The notes: a model not told the origin generated them from the sequence alone. Counted from the stretch's first letter, positions 44,088-53,496 are shown. The stretch: DNA of 64,000 nucleotides from Acidobacteriota bacterium (GCA_025352795.1 JANXSF010000021.1:1-64000); one strand, 5' to 3'. A program made the numbers and translations.

Positions 44088-46000
44088 GCCCCAGTCTGCA
44101 CATTGCCGATGTCATCGTAAGTGGGGCCAGGGCATCGGCGAAGCGTGCAACTGATTATCTGGTTGCAAGACAGCAAGCCGGTGGATATTGGCTCAGCCAT
44201 TTAACGGCTGATTCCACCCTTGAAAGCGATTACATCCTACAGCAATTGTGGACGTACGCTCCGGTAAATGGAGTATGGAATCCTCCGACCAAGCACTTAG
44301 TGGCGGCTGCGGCAGCCTCTATTTTGAAGCGCCAGTTGCCCGATGGCGGGTTTAATATTTACAATCCAGGACCATCGGAAATCAGTGCTTCTATCAAAGC
44401 CTACTTTGCTTTGAAGCTGGCTGGCATTCCCGTGGATGACCCACGCATGGCCTCGCTGCAGAAGAAGATTATCGACCTGGGTGGCATGCAGACCGCCAAT
44501 AGTTACGTCAGGATCAACCTGAGTTTGTTTAATCTTTTCCCGCGTGAACATACTCCTTCCATTCCGCCGGAAATGATTTTGTTGGGCAATTTCATTTACC
44601 AGATGTCTTCCTGGACCCGTGCCATTGTCCTGCCTTTAGCGGTGGTGCATGCCATGAATCCATCACGACCTGTGCCTGCAGGGTTCAATCTTCAGGAATT
44701 GTATACGGACGTTGATTTAAGGCTTTCCGGTTCGGGCAAGCCATCCGCTACAAGGTCTTTTTTTCTAGCGGCGGATAAAGTGTTGAAGGTTTGGGAAAAG
44801 TATGGAAGCTCCAAGCTAAGACAGATGGCCATCCGCAAGTGCGAAAAGTGGGTGATGGAACGGACTCATTTTTCCGGCGGATTGGGCGCGATTTATCCGG
44901 CCATGCAATACGCCATGATGATGATGGACGTGCTGGGTTATGCACCTACTCATCCTGACCGAGTGGAAGCGGAAAAGCAGTTCAATGATTTGATAGTGAA
45001 TGAAAACGGCGAGTTCTTTCTGCAACCCTGTTTTTCCGTAGTGTGGGATACAGCGATTGCGGCGTATACGCTGGGCGAATCGGGAATGGCTCCCGCCGGG
45101 GCGTTGGCTCGTTCCGCTGATTGGCTGCTAACCAAAGAAGTGCGTCGTAAGGGTGATTGGAGTGTGAAGCGTCCCAAGTTGGAACCAGGCGGCTGGTACT
45201 TTGAATTCGCCAACGAGTTCTATCCCGATATCGACGATACTGCCATGGTGCTGCTGGCGTTGCATCGGGCGCAAGGGACTAAAATTCCAGAGCAGCAAGC
45301 GTCCATCCGGCGTGCTGTGGATTGGATTCTGGCCATGCAAGGTTCCGATGGTGGCTTTGCCGCTTTCGATGTGGATAACAACTGGGAGTTTCTGAGTGAA
45401 GTCCCGTTTGCCGATCACAATGCGATGCTGGACCCTTCCTGCCCTGATATTACTGGTCGCGTGATGGAAGCTTTAGTTGCGCATGGTGTAAGCCGGTCAA
45501 GCCCATCCATTACGAACGCACGGGACTATTTAATTAAATCCCAAGAGGCCGAAGGCAGTTGGTCCGGCCGTTGGGGTGTGGCTTATATTTATGGCACTTT
45601 TCTGGCTTTGCGTGGATTGCGTGCTGCTGGTGAAAGTGATCGCGAAGTTCATGTGTTGCGCGGTGGAGAATGGCTGCGGGCCATTCAAAACGCCGATGGT
45701 GGCTGGGGTGAAACTTGCGCCAGTTATCAGAACAATACTTTTGTTGGCGGTGACAGCACCCCATCGCAAACAGCGTGGGGCGTTTTAGGATTGCTGGCTG
45801 GTGGCGACACTACTTCTGAAAGTCTCATGCGTGGGGTTGAGTATTTGATAGAGACGCAGCGACCCGATGGCGGCTGGGATGAACAAAACACCACTGGGAC
45901 TGGATTTCCCAATGTATTCTATTTGAGCTACCACATGTATCGCGATTCGTTTCCGCTACTGGCGTTAGCGGAGTTTTTGAAGCCGCAGGTGGGAACCTAA
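44084..46000 (+). CDS. shc: Squalene-hopene cyclase
   Basis: A 638-residue cyclase that folds squalene into hopene at the membrane. The acid motif DIDD is at residues 382-385 (in YPDIDDTAMVLL). Several QW repeats are visible, such as QRPDGGWDEQ and QNADGGWGETCASYQ. Length fits the family (about 630-700). It overlaps ispH and is followed after 7 bases by hpnA. No gaps or lost key residues were seen. Confidence 0.96.
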   Translation: MSPSLHIADVIVSGARASAKRATDYLVARQQAGGYWLSHLTADSTLESDYILQQLWTYAPVNGVWNPPTKHLVAAAAASILKRQLPDGGFNIYNPGPSEISASIKAYFALKLAGIPVDDPRMASLQKKIIDLGGMQTANSYVRINLSLFNLFPREHTPSIPPEMILLGNFIYQMSSWTRAIVLPLAVVHAMNPSRPVPAGFNLQELYTDVDLRLSGSGKPSATRSFFLAADKVLKVWEKYGSSKLRQMAIRKCEKWVMERTHFSGGLGAIYPAMQYAMMMMDVLGYAPTHPDRVEAEKQFNDLIVNENGEFFLQPCFSVVWDTAIAAYTLGESGMAPAGALARSADWLLTKEVRRKGDWSVKRPKLEPGGWYFEFANEFYPDIDDTAMVLLALHRAQGTKIPEQQASIRRAVDWILAMQGSDGGFAAFDVDNNWEFLSEVPFADHNAMLDPSCPDITGRVMEALVAHGVSRSSPSITNARDYLIKSQEAEGSWSGRWGVAYIYGTFLALRGLRAAGESDREVHVLRGGEWLRAIQNADGGWGETCASYQNNTFVGGDSTPSQTAWGVLGLLAGGDTTSESLMRGVEYLIETQRPDGGWDEQNTTGTGFPNVFYLSYHMYRDSFPLLALAEFLKPQVGT

Positions 46001-46007
46001 GAATCGA

Positions 46008-46985
46008 GTGAAGCCACTCATTTTGGTGACCGGTGCTTCGGGATTTGTGGGCTGGCACGTGGCCAGCTTGTTAGTGGAAAAAGGCTATCGTGTCCGGGCT
46101 ATGGTGCGGCCCACGAGCCAGTTGAAAGAGTTGGACGTGGAACGGGTGCCCGGTGATTTGAGAGATTCGGCATCACTGGAAAAGGCCGTGGTGGGATGCG
46201 CCGGGGTGTTTCATGTGGCGGCGGATTATCGGCTATGGTCGAAGCATCCCAAAGACATGTATCTTTCAAATGTGGACGGTACCAGGAATCTGTTAGAGGC
46301 TGCACGTCGCAATGGTGTTGAACGGGTAGTTTATACCTCTACCGTTGGCTGCATAGGATTCAAAGATGGGGAATTAGCTGACGAGAATTCACCGGTGAAC
46401 GTAGCTGCGATGACGGGCCACTATAAACGATCTAAATTTCTGGCTGAAATGGCAGCGCTGCAATTTGCTCAGGAAAACTTTCCTGTTGTGATTGTGAATC
46501 CAACGGCCCCTATTGGTGATCACGATAGTAAGCCCACACCAACAGGAAAAACGATCGTCGATTTTCTGCGTGGCGATATGCCTGCTTATTTGGATACTGG
46601 ATTGAATCTGGTGGATGTTCGGAATGTGGCGGAAGGTCATTTGTTGGCCTTTGAAAAGGGCATAATTGGTGAGCGGTATATTTTGGGTTGCGAGAATTTG
46701 ACGCTGCAACAGATTCTGGAACGCTTGGGAAAGCAATCGAATCGACGTGCTCCGAAGGTGAAAATTCCTTACGCGGTGGCATATATGGCGGCATTGGCAA
46801 GCACCGGTTGGGCAGAAGTGAGCGGCAATCCGCCACGAGTTCCACTGGAAGCGGTGAGAATGGCGAAGAAGAAAATGTGGGTGTCCTGCGATAAGGCTAA
46901 GCGGGAATTAGGCTATTTGCCAACCAACGTAGACGCAGCATTGAAGCGCGCCGTGGATTGGTTTCAAGGGAATGGGTATTGTTGA
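46008..46985 (+). CDS. hpnA: Hopanoid-associated sugar epimerase-like protein HpnA
   Basis: A 325-residue short-chain NAD-binding protein. The Rossmann motif is in LVTGASGFVGWHVASLL, then VYTSTVGCIGF and the catalytic Tyr/Lys in GHYKRSKFLAEMAAL. It starts at GTG 46008. HpnA proteins are found in hopanoid clusters and may alter the side-chain sugar; the exact step is unproven. Its stop overlaps the hpnG start. Confidence 0.9.
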   Translation: MKPLILVTGASGFVGWHVASLLVEKGYRVRAMVRPTSQLKELDVERVPGDLRDSASLEKAVVGCAGVFHVAADYRLWSKHPKDMYLSNVDGTRNLLEAARRNGVERVVYTSTVGCIGFKDGELADENSPVNVAAMTGHYKRSKFLAEMAALQFAQENFPVVIVNPTAPIGDHDSKPTPTGKTIVDFLRGDMPAYLDTGLNLVDVRNVAEGHLLAFEKGIIGERYILGCENLTLQQILERLGKQSNRRAPKVKIPYAVAYMAALASTGWAEVSGNPPRVPLEAVRMAKKKMWVSCDKAKRELGYLPTNVDAALKRAVDWFQGNGYC

Positions 46986-47683
46986 AGACAATACTGGCAG
47001 TTGCTGCGGAAAAAATGGAGTTTGATGGGGTATTGCGCCATGCTCGCGACGTCCGTAAGGAGCCCTGGCCAGTGCAATTTGCCTGTTCGGCGATGGTGGG
47101 TCCGAACCGGTGGTTGATGGTGGCTCATGGTCCGGGACCGAAGCTGGCACTGGATGCCGTTGAAGCGGGGTTAGCATCTGGCCAGACGATTGAATTGTTC
47201 TTAAGTATGGGTATGTGCGGCGCGCTACATCCGCACTTTGCCGTGGGCGACGTTTTTGCTGCCACCGTTGTGTTTGCAGGGCAACGGGAGTTTGTAGCCA
47301 AGCTTCCACAAAGTGGTAAGCCGTTTTTGAAGGGTCGGTTGATTTCTCAGGATCGCTTTGTGGGCACAGCGGCTGAAAAGAATGAGTTGCACGTGCTGGG
47401 CGCGCAAGTTGTGGAAATGGAAGCTGCGGCGGTGGCACTGAAAGCAGAGCAACTGGGCGTTCCTTTTTTTTGCATCCGGGTGGTGAGTGACACTGCTCTT
47501 GAGAATTTTTCAATCGATTTTAATCAATTGAGAGATACTGAAGGGCGGTTCAATAGAAAAATGATTGCCGTACAAGGATTGTTGTCACCTTTTAAGGGTT
47601 TGCCTAATCTAATGGTCATGGCAAGAAGAGCGAAGACAACATCGAAGATTTTAGGGGATTTTCTTGCAGATTGTGAATTCTAA
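46982..47683 (+). CDS. hpnG: Hopanoid-associated nucleoside phosphorylase HpnG
   Basis: A 233-residue phosphorylase of the MTA/SAH-like fold: LFLSMGMCGALHPHFAVGD and AQVVEMEAAAVALKA hold the phosphate and ribose sites. In known pathways HpnG cleaves adenine from adenosylhopane. That substrate is made by the radical-SAM enzyme HpnH, which is not in this window. It starts at TTG 46982, overlapping the hpnA stop. The identification uses both the fold and the operon. Confidence 0.87.
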   Translation: MKTILAVAAEKMEFDGVLRHARDVRKEPWPVQFACSAMVGPNRWLMVAHGPGPKLALDAVEAGLASGQTIELFLSMGMCGALHPHFAVGDVFAATVVFAGQREFVAKLPQSGKPFLKGRLISQDRFVGTAAEKNELHVLGAQVVEMEAAAVALKAEQLGVPFFCIRVVSDTALENFSIDFNQLRDTEGRFNRKMIAVQGLLSPFKGLPNLMVMARRAKTTSKILGDFLADCEF

Positions 47684-48788
47684 CCAGCTTCCATCAACCA
47701 TGCAAGCCGCCGTATATCGTGGAGATCAACAGGTATTTGTAGAAGAGGTTTCTGTTCCTCAGCTTGGCCACGGTGAAATTCTGGTGAAAGTAGAATCTTG
47801 CGGCATCTGCCATACAGACTTAAAGAAGATCGAATACGGTCTGCTGGCCCCGCCGCGCATTTACGGTCATGAAACGGCCGGTGTGGTGGCAGCAGTTGGG
47901 CAAGGCGTTACGAAATTTAAGCTGGGCGATGGGGTAATTGCGTTCCACCACATTCCTTGCCGGAAATGTTTTTACTGTCAACGAAATCTTTATGCCCAAT
48001 GCCCCGTCTATAAACAAGTAGGAATCACAGCAGGATTTGAACCCGCAGGCGGCGGATTTTCTCAGTACATCCGCGTGATGGACTGGATTGTGGAGAGCGG
48101 AGTGGAAAAAATTCCAGAAGGTATTAGTTTTGATACGGCCAGTTTTGTTGAACCGGTAAACACGTGTTTGAAGGCAATTGTCATTGCCGATCCCAGACCG
48201 GACGATTTGGCCGTGGTCATTGGGCAAGGTCCCATTGGCATGCTATTCACCATGATTTTGAAACACAAAGGCATCCGCACGGTAACCACAGACACAATGG
48301 AAAGCCGTCGACAACTTTCCAAACGGTTCGGTGCTGAGAAATGTTGGGACCCAAAATCGGTGGATGTAGAAACATTAATTAAAGAAATTACACATGGTCG
48401 TGGTGCTGACATAGTGTTTGTGGCCACCTCTGCACCCGGTGTGGTTGGGCAAGCCGTGGCATGTTCCCGACCCGGTGCTAAGATCTGTTTATTCGCCCAG
48501 ACCTCCCATAAAGAGCGAATTGAGGTATCAGGTGCGGATATTTGTGTTGGGGAACGACTTTTATTTGGAGCCTATAGCGCTTCGGTGGATTTGCAAAAAG
48601 AGTCAGCAAACCTTGTTTTTAGTGGTGCTTTGCCAGTTGCGGAGCTAATTAGCCATCGTGTACCGCTTGGTTCCATCATGAAAGGATTTAACATGGCGTT
48701 GCATCCTGGCTCCAAATCCTTGAAAATTGTAGTTTGTCCTCAACTGACAGGTACTGAAGTTCTAGAACTGAGTAGTACGTGTGTTTAG
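47664..48788 (+). CDS. Zinc MDR dehydrogenase in the hopanoid operon (copy 1)
   Basis: A 374-residue medium-chain dehydrogenase. Catalytic zinc residues are in CGICHTDL and IYGHETAGVV. The structural zinc loop is CRKCFYCQRNLYAQC, and the NAD site is VVIGQGPIGML. The TTG start at 47664 has AGGGGA upstream, but ATG 47700 is nearly as good. It lies between hpnG and a second MDR gene, all on one strand, and overlaps the hpnG end. The substrate is unknown; the operon points to an alcohol or aldehyde on the isoprenoid or hopanoid side chain. Confidence 0.88.
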   Translation: MQIVNSNQLPSTMQAAVYRGDQQVFVEEVSVPQLGHGEILVKVESCGICHTDLKKIEYGLLAPPRIYGHETAGVVAAVGQGVTKFKLGDGVIAFHHIPCRKCFYCQRNLYAQCPVYKQVGITAGFEPAGGGFSQYIRVMDWIVESGVEKIPEGISFDTASFVEPVNTCLKAIVIADPRPDDLAVVIGQGPIGMLFTMILKHKGIRTVTTDTMESRRQLSKRFGAEKCWDPKSVDVETLIKEITHGRGADIVFVATSAPGVVGQAVACSRPGAKICLFAQTSHKERIEVSGADICVGERLLFGAYSASVDLQKESANLVFSGALPVAELISHRVPLGSIMKGFNMALHPGSKSLKIVVCPQLTGTEVLELSSTCV

Positions 48789-48811
48789 GGAAGTTGCACA
48801 AAAAAGGAAGC

Positions 48812-48844
48812 ATGAGCTTACGAGCAGGTGATCCACAGTGGTGA
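48812..48844 (+). CDS. Possible 10-residue upstream reading frame
   Basis: ATG 48812 follows AAGGAAG closely and encodes MSLRAGDPQW before TGA 48842, which overlaps the GTG start of the next gene. It may help reinitiation on the second MDR gene. It is very short and the spacing is poor, so it may be chance. Confidence 0.25.
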   Translation: MSLRAGDPQW

Positions 48845-49881
48845 AGGAAATGAAGGCTGCCGTCCTATACGGGAAGGAGCAGATCCGTGTTGAAACTGTT
48901 CCCCTGCCATCCATGGGGCCAGAAGACATTCTGGTAAAGGTAAAGGCCGCTTTAACTTGTGGTACTGACGTTAAGGTCTTTCGCCGGGGCTACCATGCCC
49001 GGATGATTGTACCTCCGGCGTTGTTTGGCCATGAATTGGCCGGCGATATTGTTGCCGTTGGCCACGCCGTGACCAAGTTCAAAATTGGTCAACGTGTGGT
49101 GGCCGCAAATTCAGCACCTTGCAAAGAATGTTTTTACTGCCGCCGCAATTTGGAAAATCTTTGCGAAGACCTGTTGTTCAACAACGGGGCCTATGCAGAA
49201 TTTATTCGAATCCCGGCTAGAATCGTAAAGTACAACCTTTACGAGATTCCAGCGCACTTAACTTATCAGGATGCGGCGTTGATTGAGCCATTGGCTTGCG
49301 TCATCCGCGGGCTGGATGAAACGAATGTGAAGCCCGGTGATAATATTGCCGTCATCGGACTTGGTCCCATTGGATTGATGTTTGTCCGCTTGGCCAAGGC
49401 TGTGTATGGGGCACGGGTGATTGCTGTTGGACGTCGGCAGGGTCAGCTTGACCGGGCCATGCGCATGGGCGCGGCTGAAGCTGTTTCCACAGCCGATACC
49501 ACCGATATTGTAGGTGCCGTTCGAGCGCTGACCGACGGTCGTGGTGTGGATGTGGCGATTGAAGCCGTGGGCAAGCCCGATACCTGGGATCAAGCCGTGC
49601 ACATGCTGCGTCGCGGAGGCACCGTGAATTTCTTTGGCGGCTGCCCCAACGATAGCCGTGTCGATTTAGAAACCAGCTTGCTGCACTACAGCGAAATTAC
49701 CTGTAAGGCCAGTTTCCACCACACTCCGTACCATATTCGCAAAGCTTTGGATGCGGTTAGCCGTGGACACATTACAGCCCGTGATTTTGTGAACAGGGAA
49801 GAGCCACTAACCAATTTGCTGGAAGTGATGAAGTACCTGATGAGCCATAACGGCCACATGAAAACGGCGATTATTCCATAA
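48838..49881 (+). CDS. Zinc MDR dehydrogenase in the hopanoid operon (copy 2)
   Basis: A 347-residue relative of the preceding gene. It has LTCGTDVKVFRRG, ALFGHELAGDIV, the structural zinc loop CKECFYCRRNLENLC and the NAD site VIGLGPIGLMF. It resembles sorbitol/threonine-dehydrogenase-like MDRs. It starts at GTG 48838 (or GTG 48841, or ATG 48850). It lies 4 bases before hpnC. Two unlike MDR copies in one operon suggest two oxidoreductions or a heteromer; the substrate is unknown. Confidence 0.88.
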   Translation: MVKEMKAAVLYGKEQIRVETVPLPSMGPEDILVKVKAALTCGTDVKVFRRGYHARMIVPPALFGHELAGDIVAVGHAVTKFKIGQRVVAANSAPCKECFYCRRNLENLCEDLLFNNGAYAEFIRIPARIVKYNLYEIPAHLTYQDAALIEPLACVIRGLDETNVKPGDNIAVIGLGPIGLMFVRLAKAVYGARVIAVGRRQGQLDRAMRMGAAEAVSTADTTDIVGAVRALTDGRGVDVAIEAVGKPDTWDQAVHMLRRGGTVNFFGGCPNDSRVDLETSLLHYSEITCKASFHHTPYHIRKALDAVSRGHITARDFVNREEPLTNLLEVMKYLMSHNGHMKTAIIP

Positions 49882-49885
49882 GATT

Positions 49886-50797
49886 GTGCTTCAGCCGAAG
49901 GATTTTATCCGCGACCAACAAGCCATGAGTCGCGCCTGGACTCTGGAAGAGTCCTGCGGCTACACGCAATGGCTAGCTACCCATCATTACGAAAATTTTC
50001 ATGTGGTCAGCGTGATGCTTCCCAAACGGCTTCACCAGGATTTTTATAACGTTTATTCCTTCTGCCGTTGGGCGGATGACCTAAGCGACGAAATCCCCGA
50101 CATGGCAGAGAGTTTGCGTCTTTTGAAATGGTGGCGTGCAGAATTGGATTCCATGTTGGCAGGCGAGGCTCGGCATCCGGTGTTTGTTGCGTTGGGTCCA
50201 ACGGTGCTGCAACATCAATTAGAGACAGCATTGTTTCACGATTTGATCACTGCGTTTGAGCAGGATCAGGTGCAGACACGATACAAGGATTGGGACGATT
50301 TATACCGCTACTGTAAGTACTCGGCAAATCCGGTAGGTCGTCTTGTGTTGGGGCTGTGCGGTTATCAGGGAGTGGAACGAAATCTGCTTTCTGATTCCAC
50401 TTGTACGGCACTGCAACTGGCCAATTTCTGGCAGGATGTCACAGTGGATTTGAAAAAAGATCGTATCTATATACCGGCCAGCGTTATGACGAAATACGGA
50501 TACAGCGAACGGGATCTTTTAGCTCACACTTACGATGAACGTTTCCAAAACCTGATGCGCGAATGTGTGGAAGTGGCCAGGAAATTATTTGAAGTTGGCC
50601 TACCGTTGACGCGCATGGTGGACCGCCGACTTTCGGTTGACCTCACCCTGTTCAGCCGTGGCGGACTTTTCATTTTGGACAAAATCGAAGCTCAGAATTA
50701 CAACGTGTTGGCAGCCCGTCCCAAGATCTCAAAACCTCAGCGCGTCGGCATTCTTCTAAAGGCACTGGCCGAAGTTCTGTTTCAGCGGGCGGCATGA
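49886..50797 (+). CDS. hpnC: Squalene synthesis enzyme HpnC
   Basis: A 303-residue all-helical prenyl synthase-like protein. The two Asp-rich motifs are in FCRWADDLSDE and LANFWQDVTVDLKKDRIYIP. In known systems HpnD makes presqualene diphosphate and HpnC converts it to hydroxysqualene. GTG 49886 is used; ATG 49925 (MSRAWTLEESCGYT) also fits the family start. It overlaps hpnD by 4 bases. Confidence 0.93.
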   Translation: MLQPKDFIRDQQAMSRAWTLEESCGYTQWLATHHYENFHVVSVMLPKRLHQDFYNVYSFCRWADDLSDEIPDMAESLRLLKWWRAELDSMLAGEARHPVFVALGPTVLQHQLETALFHDLITAFEQDQVQTRYKDWDDLYRYCKYSANPVGRLVLGLCGYQGVERNLLSDSTCTALQLANFWQDVTVDLKKDRIYIPASVMTKYGYSERDLLAHTYDERFQNLMRECVEVARKLFEVGLPLTRMVDRRLSVDLTLFSRGGLFILDKIEAQNYNVLAARPKISKPQRVGILLKALAEVLFQRAA

Positions 50798-51639
50798 AAA
50801 CCAGCCTTGAAGCGTCCTATGCTTATTCCAGGCAAATCGCTCGCAGTCGAGCGAAGAATTTCTACTACGCATTCCTGTTGCTTCAAAAACCACAGCGTAA
50901 CGCGATGTGCGCGCTTTACGCTTTCATGCGCTATTGCGACGATTTAAGTGACGATGCCGCAGGCGGAACCACGCCCCAGACCATGCAGCGATGGCGTGAA
51001 GATATGACGGCGGCGCTGCAGGGAAAATTCAACGATCATCCGGTTTGGCCCGCATTCCACGATACGGTTGTCCGATATCGTATCCCTCACCAATACTTTC
51101 ACGACATGCTGGACGGGGTTTCCAGTGACTTGGTGGCTCGCAGGATGGAGACTTTTGATGAACTCTATCACTATTGCTATCAAGTGGCCTCAGTAGTGGG
51201 GTTGTGTACGATCCATGTGTTTGGATTTGAAGATCCAAGGGCTTTGGAGTTGGCTGAAAAATGTGGAGTGGCGTTTCAGTTGACCAACATTATTCGCGAT
51301 GTGCGCGAAGATTTTGAATTGGGTCGCAGGTACATTCCTGCAGAAGATTTGCAGCGGTTCGGTGCCGATGCCTCCAAGATGGAACGAAGCGCCGCTTGGG
51401 TTGAAGTACTGCGCTATGAAGGCCGACGTGCTCGCGAATATTACGAAGAATCCCGACCCTTAATGGTCATGGTCCATCCTAAAAGTCGCCGATCTATGTG
51501 GGCATTGGTGGAGATTTACTGGCGGTTATTCCAGAAGATTGAGTCCAGTGGTTTTGATGTGTTTGAGAAGAGAATGCGGCTGACCACAGGGGAGAAGTTG
51601 CAGGTACTGGGTGAGTCCTTCTTCAGGTCCGCAAGGTAA
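50794..51639 (+). CDS. hpnD: Presqualene diphosphate synthase HpnD
   Basis: A 281-residue paralogue of HpnC. Asp motifs are in FMRYCDDLSDD and LTNIIRDVREDFELGRRYIP, which is the farnesyl diphosphate condensation site. It joins two farnesyl diphosphates. It is the last gene of the operon: the next gene is convergent. HpnE, the FAD enzyme that reduces hydroxysqualene to squalene, does not follow. The 94-base gap to the next gene shows no strong terminator. Confidence 0.94.
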   Translation: MKTSLEASYAYSRQIARSRAKNFYYAFLLLQKPQRNAMCALYAFMRYCDDLSDDAAGGTTPQTMQRWREDMTAALQGKFNDHPVWPAFHDTVVRYRIPHQYFHDMLDGVSSDLVARRMETFDELYHYCYQVASVVGLCTIHVFGFEDPRALELAEKCGVAFQLTNIIRDVREDFELGRRYIPAEDLQRFGADASKMERSAAWVEVLRYEGRRAREYYEESRPLMVMVHPKSRRSMWALVEIYWRLFQKIESSGFDVFEKRMRLTTGEKLQVLGESFFRSAR

Positions 51640-51733
51640 CCGAAACGATGTTAGTATCGACCGCTAAGATGTCGTCGAATAACTTCTCGTTTAATGGCAT
51701 TCAGGGATAAAAACCTAGCTTATGCAGGAGATA

Positions 51734-52918
51734 TCAGAACTTCACCAGTGTCCGGTTAATACTTGTCAGATTCGGCTTCCCGCATAACCCCATCGCCAGC
51801 GCCAGTTCCGTCCGCATCAATTCCAGCACTCGCACGGCCCCTGCTTCCCCATAAGCTCCCAGACCCCAAAGTACGGGACGCCCCACCAGCACTGCTTTCG
51901 CACCAATTGCCAACGCCTTTAATACATCGGTACCACGGCGGAATCCGCTATCCACCAGCACCGGCACGTTGCCTGCCGCCCCCACAATTTCAGACAATAC
52001 TTCAATGGTTGCCGGGGCGTATTCCAAATAACGGCCGCCGTGGTTGGAACATACAATCCCATCGGCCCCATGTTGACGTGCCAACTCCGCGTCTTCCGCC
52101 GTAAGAATTCCTTTGATCAGCACCGGAACGTTGCAACGCTTCTTTAAGTCGTCAAAAAAACGCCAGTCCAACCGATTCATTAATGCTGGACTCAACCCAT
52201 AGGGCGGTGGCTTCACTGGCTCCTCATCGTCTGGACGTTGCCGACGCTTTGCAGTCCGTGCGCCTAGCCCCGAAGGAACTGCTACTCGAATCCGGTCGCG
52301 CGACAAGCGTTCCCGATGCGACCCATACGGGCCATCCACTGTTAGCACAATCACCTTGAAACCAGCCCCCATGGCCCGATACGTGCGTTCGAAGGTTCCT
52401 TCCAAATCTGGTCCTGGGTAGAGTTGATACCACTTGGGAAAGGACGAAGCGGCTGCTACTTTTTCTAATTGTTGACTGGCATTCGTGCTTAGCGCCATAA
52501 CGGTTTGCACTTTGGCCGCAGCCCTGGCCGTCGCAAATTCCCCTTCAGATGTGGCCAAGCCATGCCCGGCAGTGGGTGCAATCAGAATAGGACATGACAG
52601 TTTGGATCCAAATAAATCCAGGGAAAGATCCATTCCGCTGGTATCCACCATCATGCGCGGACGGAACGTGATCTTATCGAACGCTTCCCGGTTGTGACGG
52701 ACGGACCATTCGTTGTCCACTCCTCCAGCAATAAAATCATAATTCTGTTGAGGCAGGCGAGCCTTGCAAACTGGCTCAAATTCAAATACGTTCACTAACT
52801 CTTCCAGCGACGGCATGCGCTCCCCGGTGTAGGGCAGATCACGTTGCGCACGGGCAAGTGGAGAAGCTGCAAGGTATGCAGCAAAGGCTTGGATATATTG
52901 GCGACGGGTGAATGGCAT
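51734..52918 (-). CDS. FMN-dependent 2-hydroxy-acid dehydrogenase, likely Tat-exported
   Basis: A 394-residue TIM-barrel flavoprotein. The FMN and substrate motifs are in ALSTNASQQLEKV, KWYQLYP, VPVLIKGILTAEDAEL and the catalytic ADGIVCSNHGGRYLEYAPAT. ATG 52918 gives a twin-arginine-like signal (TRRQYIQAFAAYLAASPLAR), unusual for this family. It oxidises lactate or similar acids. It lies 2 bases after the pentaheme cytochrome gene on the same strand, which suggests electrons pass to that cytochrome outside the cytoplasm. Confidence 0.88.
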   Translation of the reverse strand: MPFTRRQYIQAFAAYLAASPLARAQRDLPYTGERMPSLEELVNVFEFEPVCKARLPQQNYDFIAGGVDNEWSVRHNREAFDKITFRPRMMVDTSGMDLSLDLFGSKLSCPILIAPTAGHGLATSEGEFATARAAAKVQTVMALSTNASQQLEKVAAASSFPKWYQLYPGPDLEGTFERTYRAMGAGFKVIVLTVDGPYGSHRERLSRDRIRVAVPSGLGARTAKRRQRPDDEEPVKPPPYGLSPALMNRLDWRFFDDLKKRCNVPVLIKGILTAEDAELARQHGADGIVCSNHGGRYLEYAPATIEVLSEIVGAAGNVPVLVDSGFRRGTDVLKALAIGAKAVLVGRPVLWGLGAYGEAGAVRVLELMRTELALAMGLCGKPNLTSINRTLVKF

Positions 52919-52920
52919 GG

Positions 52921-53415
52921 CTATCTGGGGTCGTGACAAGTTTGACAATCGTTGGATGCGTTCTTCACGCGGTGGCAATCCATGCAGGCTTGCATGGAGA
53001 TATCTTTTTCCCGATGCAGCGTATCCTGTTCGGCCACAGGGCCATGACAGGTAGCACAGGTCACGCCTTCCACTGCATTGTGTTTGACGTGGTTGAAACT
53101 TACCCAATCGGGGATTCGATAGACCGGAGCCCAGGGGATGCGTTTTTGTTGCGTATGGAAGGCCGCCACCTTTTGTATAACGACGCTGTCTTTCTTAATC
53201 GTTGAGTGGCAACCCATACACACTTCTGTTTTTGGCAATCGGGCGAAGTCACCAGGTGGGGGCATAGTGTGACAGGTGACACAGGCCACACTCTTTGCAG
53301 CGTGTAATTTATGGCTGAACGGAATGGGTTGTTGAGGTGCCGGACGCGGAAATTTTGGCTCAGGAAGTTGACCGAATAAAACGGAAGTTGCAAACAAGGA
53401 AGCCAGAAAACGCAT
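52921..53415 (-). CDS. Pentaheme cytochrome c
   Basis: A 164-residue periplasmic cytochrome. ATG 53415 gives a signal peptide ([15 protein letters not shown]). Five CxxCH heme sites have their first Cys at 45, 66, 120, 144 and 157 (CVTCH, CMGCH, CATCH, CMDCH, CQTCH), plus extra His residues that may be distal ligands. The layout resembles cytochrome c7/NrfB-like electron carriers. It is the first gene of a pair with the FMN dehydrogenase. Confidence 0.9.
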   Translation of the reverse strand: MRFLASLFATSVLFGQLPEPKFPRPAPQQPIPFSHKLHAAKSVACVTCHTMPPPGDFARLPKTEVCMGCHSTIKKDSVVIQKVAAFHTQQKRIPWAPVYRIPDWVSFNHVKHNAVEGVTCATCHGPVAEQDTLHREKDISMQACMDCHRVKNASNDCQTCHDPR

Positions 53416-53496
53416 GGCCGCTATCGTATCACCGCTGGGGGTGGCTATGGACAACCGCTTGGCCTGAATGTTAGCCTCACATTCGAGGTTCTAAAT

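Noticed and set aside
45300-45860. Repeated GATGG-rich segments in shc as DNA repeats
   Set aside because: They encode the QW repeats of squalene-hopene cyclase and are explained by the protein.
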